DNA of 64,000 nucleotides from Paenibacillus sp. V4I3 (lineage in GTDB: Bacteria > Bacillota > Bacilli > Paenibacillales > NBRC-103111). Below are positions 62,625-64,000 of this stretch, in pieces. The DNA lies in the NCBI RefSeq assembly GCF_030817215.1, contig NZ_JAUSZA010000001.1, forward strand, positions 388,501 through 452,500. The letters are read 5' to 3'. Every line of letters begins with the position of its first letter. Position 1 is the stretch's first letter. The translations under genes and the position numbers were made by a program. The notes beneath the pieces were generated by a model. The model saw nothing but the letters and a program-made list of their open reading frames with translations. It ran no database searches and was not told the origin of the DNA.

Positions 62625-64000
62625 TCAATTCTCACTATCGTTATGGATTGGGGGTATTGCAGGAATACGTACGGTTACCGTCGTGCCCTCTTCCAGCTCA
62701 CTCTCAAATTGCAATCCGTACAGCTCCCCGAAATAAAGCTGGATGCGATGATTCACGTTGTGCAAGCCGAAGCCTTTGCCTGACTCTGTTTGACGTGTTT
62801 TGAGCATCAACGTTTTCAATTTCTCTTCACTCATCCCAACACCGTTATCTATTACCTTGAGCTCAATAACCTCTTCGATCCTGCGTCCCGTGATGCGTAT
62901 ATGACCGCGTTCCGGCAGATGCTTCATTCCATGGTAGATGGCATTTTCAACCAAGGGCTGCAAAATAATTTTCAATATTCGACAGCTGAGAATGCCCGAT
63001 TCTACTTCGACTGTGTACGTAAATTTATTCCGATAACGGATGTTCTGAATCGTCAAATAGTTCTGAATATGCTCCAATTCAACCGCAATTGGAATGAGTT
63101 CTTCCCCTTTGCTAATGCTCGAACGGAGGAGTTTGGACAAGGCCGAAGTCATCGTAACCACTTCATCCACTTTGCCCATTTCAGCCATCCAAATGATTGA
63201 ATCCAGTGTATTGTACAGAAAATGGGGCTGAATCTGCGCCTGTAACGCTTTCAGCTCACTGATTCGTTTGACTTCCTGATCTTTCAAAGTTTGGTTCATG
63301 AGCTCTTTAATTTTGCTGATCATTAAATTAAAGGTTCGTGAAAGTTTACTGATCTCATTCGCACCTTCTATATTGACGCGAATGTCGAAGTTACCTTTTT
63401 CCACCTGCTTCATATGGACTTCCAGTTCTTTAATCGGCTTGGTTAGGGTGACCGACAGCAAAATGGAAATCGCTAAGGCAATGATTAACGAGATGCCGCC
63501 CCACATCGCTGATGTCAGCTGCATGTCCTTCTTATTTCCACTTAGATCCCCAGCGTAGGTAACTCCAACAATTTTCCAGCCAAATTTCGTTGTCCGGACG
63601 GTGTAGATTTTGCTTTCCTCTTTTTCTTGCGTATGGAAAGTGCTGTCCTTGGCCTGCAAAAGTGTAGGAATATCCTCCGATTTCAGCCCTGAGTAGATAA
63701 GCTGCTGCTGAGGATGATAAATTAAATCACCTGCTTGGTCGAGTATGAACACGTACCCTCTTTGCCCCAGCTGAATTTGGTTGCATAGATCATTAATGAC
63801 GTTATAGTTCAGATCGACCAATAGAACACCGCTTGCCGCTCCAGGCAACGGATTTGGCATTTGCTTGCTAATCGACACGACCCATTTGTACTCATCCTTA
63901 TATAGGTGCTGAACGTGTGAGGGAGAAATGGCCACGTCGCCATTGTCTCTATTAGCCTTGCTGTACCACTCTTGCATAATTAATTCGGCATATGATTTGA
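62625..64000 (-). CDS. YesM-family sensor histidine kinase, 5' part beyond the window
   Basis: About 458 codons visible; the frame stays open through the window end, so the N terminus is cut. Visible from N to C: part of an extracellular Cache-type sensor (LVDLNYNVINDLCNQIQLGQ, VFILDQAGDLIYHP), a transmembrane helix (SLIIALAISILLSVTL), HAMP, the His-kinase region with LKALQAQIQPHFLYNTLDSI (phospho-His) and a catalytic HATPase domain (NAIYHGMKHL, DNGVGM, GKGFGLHNVNHRIQLYFG). It probably acts with a response regulator outside the window. Confidence 0.93.
   Translation of the reverse strand, partial: KSYAELIMQEWYSKANRDNGDVAISPSHVQHLYKDEYKWVVSISKQMPNPLPGAASGVLLVDLNYNVINDLCNQIQLGQRGYVFILDQAGDLIYHPQQQLIYSGLKSEDIPTLLQAKDSTFHTQEKEESKIYTVRTTKFGWKIVGVTYAGDLSGNKKDMQLTSAMWGGISLIIALAISILLSVTLTKPIKELEVHMKQVEKGNFDIRVNIEGANEISKLSRTFNLMISKIKELMNQTLKDQEVKRISELKALQAQIQPHFLYNTLDSIIWMAEMGKVDEVVTMTSALSKLLRSSISKGEELIPIAVELEHIQNYLTIQNIRYRNKFTYTVEVESGILSCRILKIILQPLVENAIYHGMKHLPERGHIRITGRRIEEVIELKVIDNGVGMSEEKLKTLMLKTRQTESGKGFGLHNVNHRIQLYFGELYGLQFESELEEGTTVTVRIPAIPPIHNDSEN

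Overview
The window looks like a chromosomal segment of a spore-forming Firmicute of the Paenibacillus type. Supporting signs are a SleB-type cortex-lytic enzyme, an UvsE endonuclease, YneF, NtdP, a bacilliredoxin, HelD, LCP and YheC/D-type proteins, strong GGAGG ribosome binding sites and many bidirectional hairpin terminators. Base composition is mid-range but patchy: hemL, iclR, eda and the middle of helD are GC-rich, while the LysE gene and several intergenic regions are AT-rich. I saw no rRNA, tRNA, CRISPR array, prophage or intact insertion sequence.

Accessory part, about 0-8.5 kb. A truncated VOC gene and a DUF3221-like lipoprotein come first. An ECF41 sigma factor is co-transcribed with an FAD oxidoreductase from a promoter that matches the reported ECF41 consensus. 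A cluster of DnaA-box sequences lies directly upstream of that promoter. Next is a tightly overlapping three-gene operon: a phenylacetate-CoA-ligase/CoF-synthetase-like adenylating enzyme, SbnA and SbnB. It should make L-2,3-diaminopropionate and perhaps activate it or a partner acid. A divergent ATP-grasp gene faces it. This is the best candidate here for an undescribed small-molecule pathway.

Middle, about 8.5-41 kb. An ABC-2 exporter (ATPase and two permeases), an LCP cell-wall ligase, solitary hemL, and solitary gltB preceded by a short upstream ORF and a hairpin between Shine-Dalgarno and start. Then a GH38 alpha-mannosidase beside a GntR/LacI regulator remnant, helD with an in-gene 21-bp repeat, a VOC-DinB fusion, eda-kdgK (ketodeoxygluconate catabolism), suhB, fabI, uvsE, ddl, an amidase-domain protein, acnA, sleB, a CDF transporter and an IclR regulator with a palindromic operator candidate.

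Right part, about 41-64 kb. A CcpA-type cre overlaps the promoter of an alpha/beta hydrolase. A fourfold 112-bp tandem repeat precedes dgt. folE follows a frameshifted TetR gene whose promoter carries paired palindromes. The ntdP-lepB-queG-ogt operon ends in an Ogt gene with an internal deletion. A double cre lies between a GNAT gene and a small-protein gene upstream of sodA. Then come LysE, Crp, MutY, a cytochrome c lipoprotein, AcpS, an aldo-keto reductase, NadE, a bacilliredoxin, a degenerate Lgt-like membrane protein coupled to an acidic protein, and a sugar-binding protein with a YesM-type histidine kinase cut by the window end.

The window is rich in small palindromes, microsatellites and dispersed intergenic repeats. 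Function calls rest on reading the translated sequences; no database search was run.
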